Below are positions 62,852 through 64,000 of a stretch of DNA of 64,000 nucleotides, in pieces (position 1 is the stretch's first letter; every line of letters starts with the position of its first letter). Origin of the DNA: Notospermus geniculatus (taxonomy: Eukaryota > Nemertea > Pilidiophora > Heteronemertea > Lineidae); contig NMRB01001262.1 of NCBI GenBank assembly GCA_002633025.1, positions 143,207 to 207,206 of the forward strand, given 5' to 3'. The notes under the pieces were generated by a model. That model was not told the DNA's origin and searched no databases. It saw only the letters and a list, made by a program, of their open reading frames with translations. The position numbers were made by a program, and so were the translations under genes.

Positions 62852-63340
62852 GTAGCTCAGCTCTGACAAGTTGTATCCAGTCGCAAGTGCAGGATAGTGA
62901 TGCCGTGTGATGATGATGATGACAAAACTGGCCACTTTGGCAGATCTCTCCAAGACTGGTACTTAAAAGAACACAGGGTATGTATTTTGAAACATGGATT
63001 CTGAAAGGGCCCAAGAACGCAGACAGCTTTATACAAAGTATAGTCATCTTCTAAGACGAGGACAAGATCATCCCAAGATGAAAAGAACTGTAATGGACAA
63101 ATGGCAAACTGCCCCGGGATTCACGGGCGGCGTTTGAGAATATGAGTAGATTACTCATCAGACAGAAACAGTTCCTTTCATATCGTTCATCCAATTGGTC
63201 TGGTCTGGGAAGCTGATCAGTGCTAGGTGTCTGGTGAAGCCGAAGTACTTGAAGAACTTTGTATTCGATCGACTCAGTTTGGTCGGCTGTCATCGGGGGT
63301 ACAGCGGGGTGTTGCCGCCGAGTCGCTGACTAGCAGCTGC
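62852..63340. other. Unassigned region with a weak minus-strand frame
   Basis: A minus frame at 63051-63293 starts MTADQTESIEYKVLQVLRLH and has gene-like codon texture for 80 residues. No splice site, domain or neighbour supports it. A GATGATGATGATGA tract lies near 62907. Confidence 0.25.
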
Positions 63341-63344
63341 ACTG

Positions 63345-63540
63345 AAGTCTTGCAGCTACAATATATGGCATAGAACCTGCCAGCCATGGAGGATCTCCTT
63401 TATGGCCTAGGGGCTGGCTCTTTGGCCCTGAGACAGAAGTAAAGCAACATAGAGCATGGTCGTACGTGGATTAGTAACTGGCGCACATTACGATACATTT
63501 GGCGACCATCCCTGTCGAACCTGGAGAGTGTAGTTCAACA
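63345..63540 (+). mobile_element. tRNA/5S-headed SINE, fourth copy
   Basis: TTATGGCCTAGGGGCTGG (tRNA-like), then AGTAAAGCAACATAGAGC and GTACGTGGATTAGTAACTGG (5S-like) and the tail GTCGAACCTGGAGAGTGTAG. More diverged than the 55.5-kb copies but with the same tRNA-to-5S switch. Confidence 0.65.
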
Positions 63541-63787
63541 CGTGGTGTGTATCACATCCTTTTAGCAAGCGCAGGTTCCAGTTTTGAATCCAGCGGGCCA
63601 TATGGGATTATGGCGGCTCTTCAGTCCGTCGCATAGGACAGTACACCGTGGTGTCTTCTACCTGGTACCTTGGTAAGGGCAAGTAAAAGACCCCATCCAA
63701 GTGAGGAACATGAGAAGCTTGAGATGACCTCCTCAATACTTACCAGGGCCAATAATGCTTTGGTTTCAGCCCTGATGGAAAAATCCT
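63541..63787 (+). mobile_element. SINE family A, near full length
   Basis: It begins TGGTGTGTATCACATCC, weak B box GTTTTGAATCC, then the full body to GCCCTGATGGAAAAATCC. It abuts the tRNA/5S SINE. Confidence 0.75.
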
Positions 63788-63935
63788 GCAAATGGGACAG
63801 CAAGCCACAGTGCCTTTTAGGCCTACCTTGTGCATTTGCAAGACCAAGTAAAAGACCCCATCCAAGTGAGAAAGATGAGAAACTTGAAATGGCCTCTTCA
63901 CACTTATCACCAAGGCCAGTCATTTTATTAGTATC
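63788..63935 (+). mobile_element. Second SINE A body fragment
   Basis: GGGACAGCAAGCCACAGTGC, CAAGTAAAAGACCCCATCC and GGCCTCTTCACACTTATC, in the same orientation as the preceding SINE. No head. Confidence 0.7.
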
Positions 63936-64000
63936 TCTTATCGAAAGTGGGCATTTCGGACACAAGAATGCCCCTTGTGATAAGTGAATGCCCCTTGTGA

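Overview
This is a gene-poor, repeat-saturated stretch of animal nuclear DNA. No bacterial operon, rRNA gene, functional tRNA gene or CRISPR array is visible, and no open frame exceeds about 200 codons. The window is full of tRNA-headed SINEs, short inverted-repeat DNA transposons with target-site duplications, minisatellites and a BEL/Pao retrotransposon remnant. The palindrome TAGGCCTA occurs at least 17 times where about one copy is expected. Together with very divergent duplicate copies this suggests a highly heterozygous marine invertebrate (echinoderm, hemichordate or amphioxus type). The species cannot be fixed from sequence alone.

Layout. 0-9 kb: a Tc1-like MITE, a 170-bp tandem array, a TTAA-flanked MITE, a 748-bp inverted-repeat element with a 9-bp duplication, foldbacks carrying a hammerhead-like motif, and SINE families A, B and C. 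8.5-11.1 kb: low-repeat sequence with no clear gene. 11.1-18.8 kb: a 3.8-kb segment present twice in tandem, joined at a single N, probably two haplotypes left uncollapsed. 18.9-34.9 kb: a 6.4-kb segment present twice with about 3 kb between the copies, differing by mobile-element presence or absence but holding a block of about 0.75 kb that is nearly unchanged. 34.9-35.2 kb (minus): the best coding candidate, a first exon encoding a signal peptide and ending at a good splice donor; its intron would run into the duplicated segment. 35.5-46 kb: foldbacks, a transposon nested in a SINE, minisatellites, a possible terminal exon at 38.7 kb (minus) and a CRE/E-box cluster at 43.7 kb. 46-52 kb: arrays with periods of 37, 74 and 42 bp and another possible minus-strand terminal exon at 48.7 kb. 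52-64 kb: PIF/Harbinger-like MITEs, a decayed BEL/Pao integrase, a triplicated SINE whose head looks like a tRNA/5S rRNA chimera, a 1.5-kb array of 80/160-bp units, and further SINEs and inverted-repeat elements.

There is no pathway to reconstruct. The main interest is the mobile-element biology: seven CAG...CTG elements with exact 5-bp target duplications, an insertion confirmed by an empty site in the sister copy, an inversion inside a foldback between two copies, and the tRNA/5S SINE. Coding calls are single-exon guesses from open frame, codon texture and splice signals; none could be tested by a database search here.
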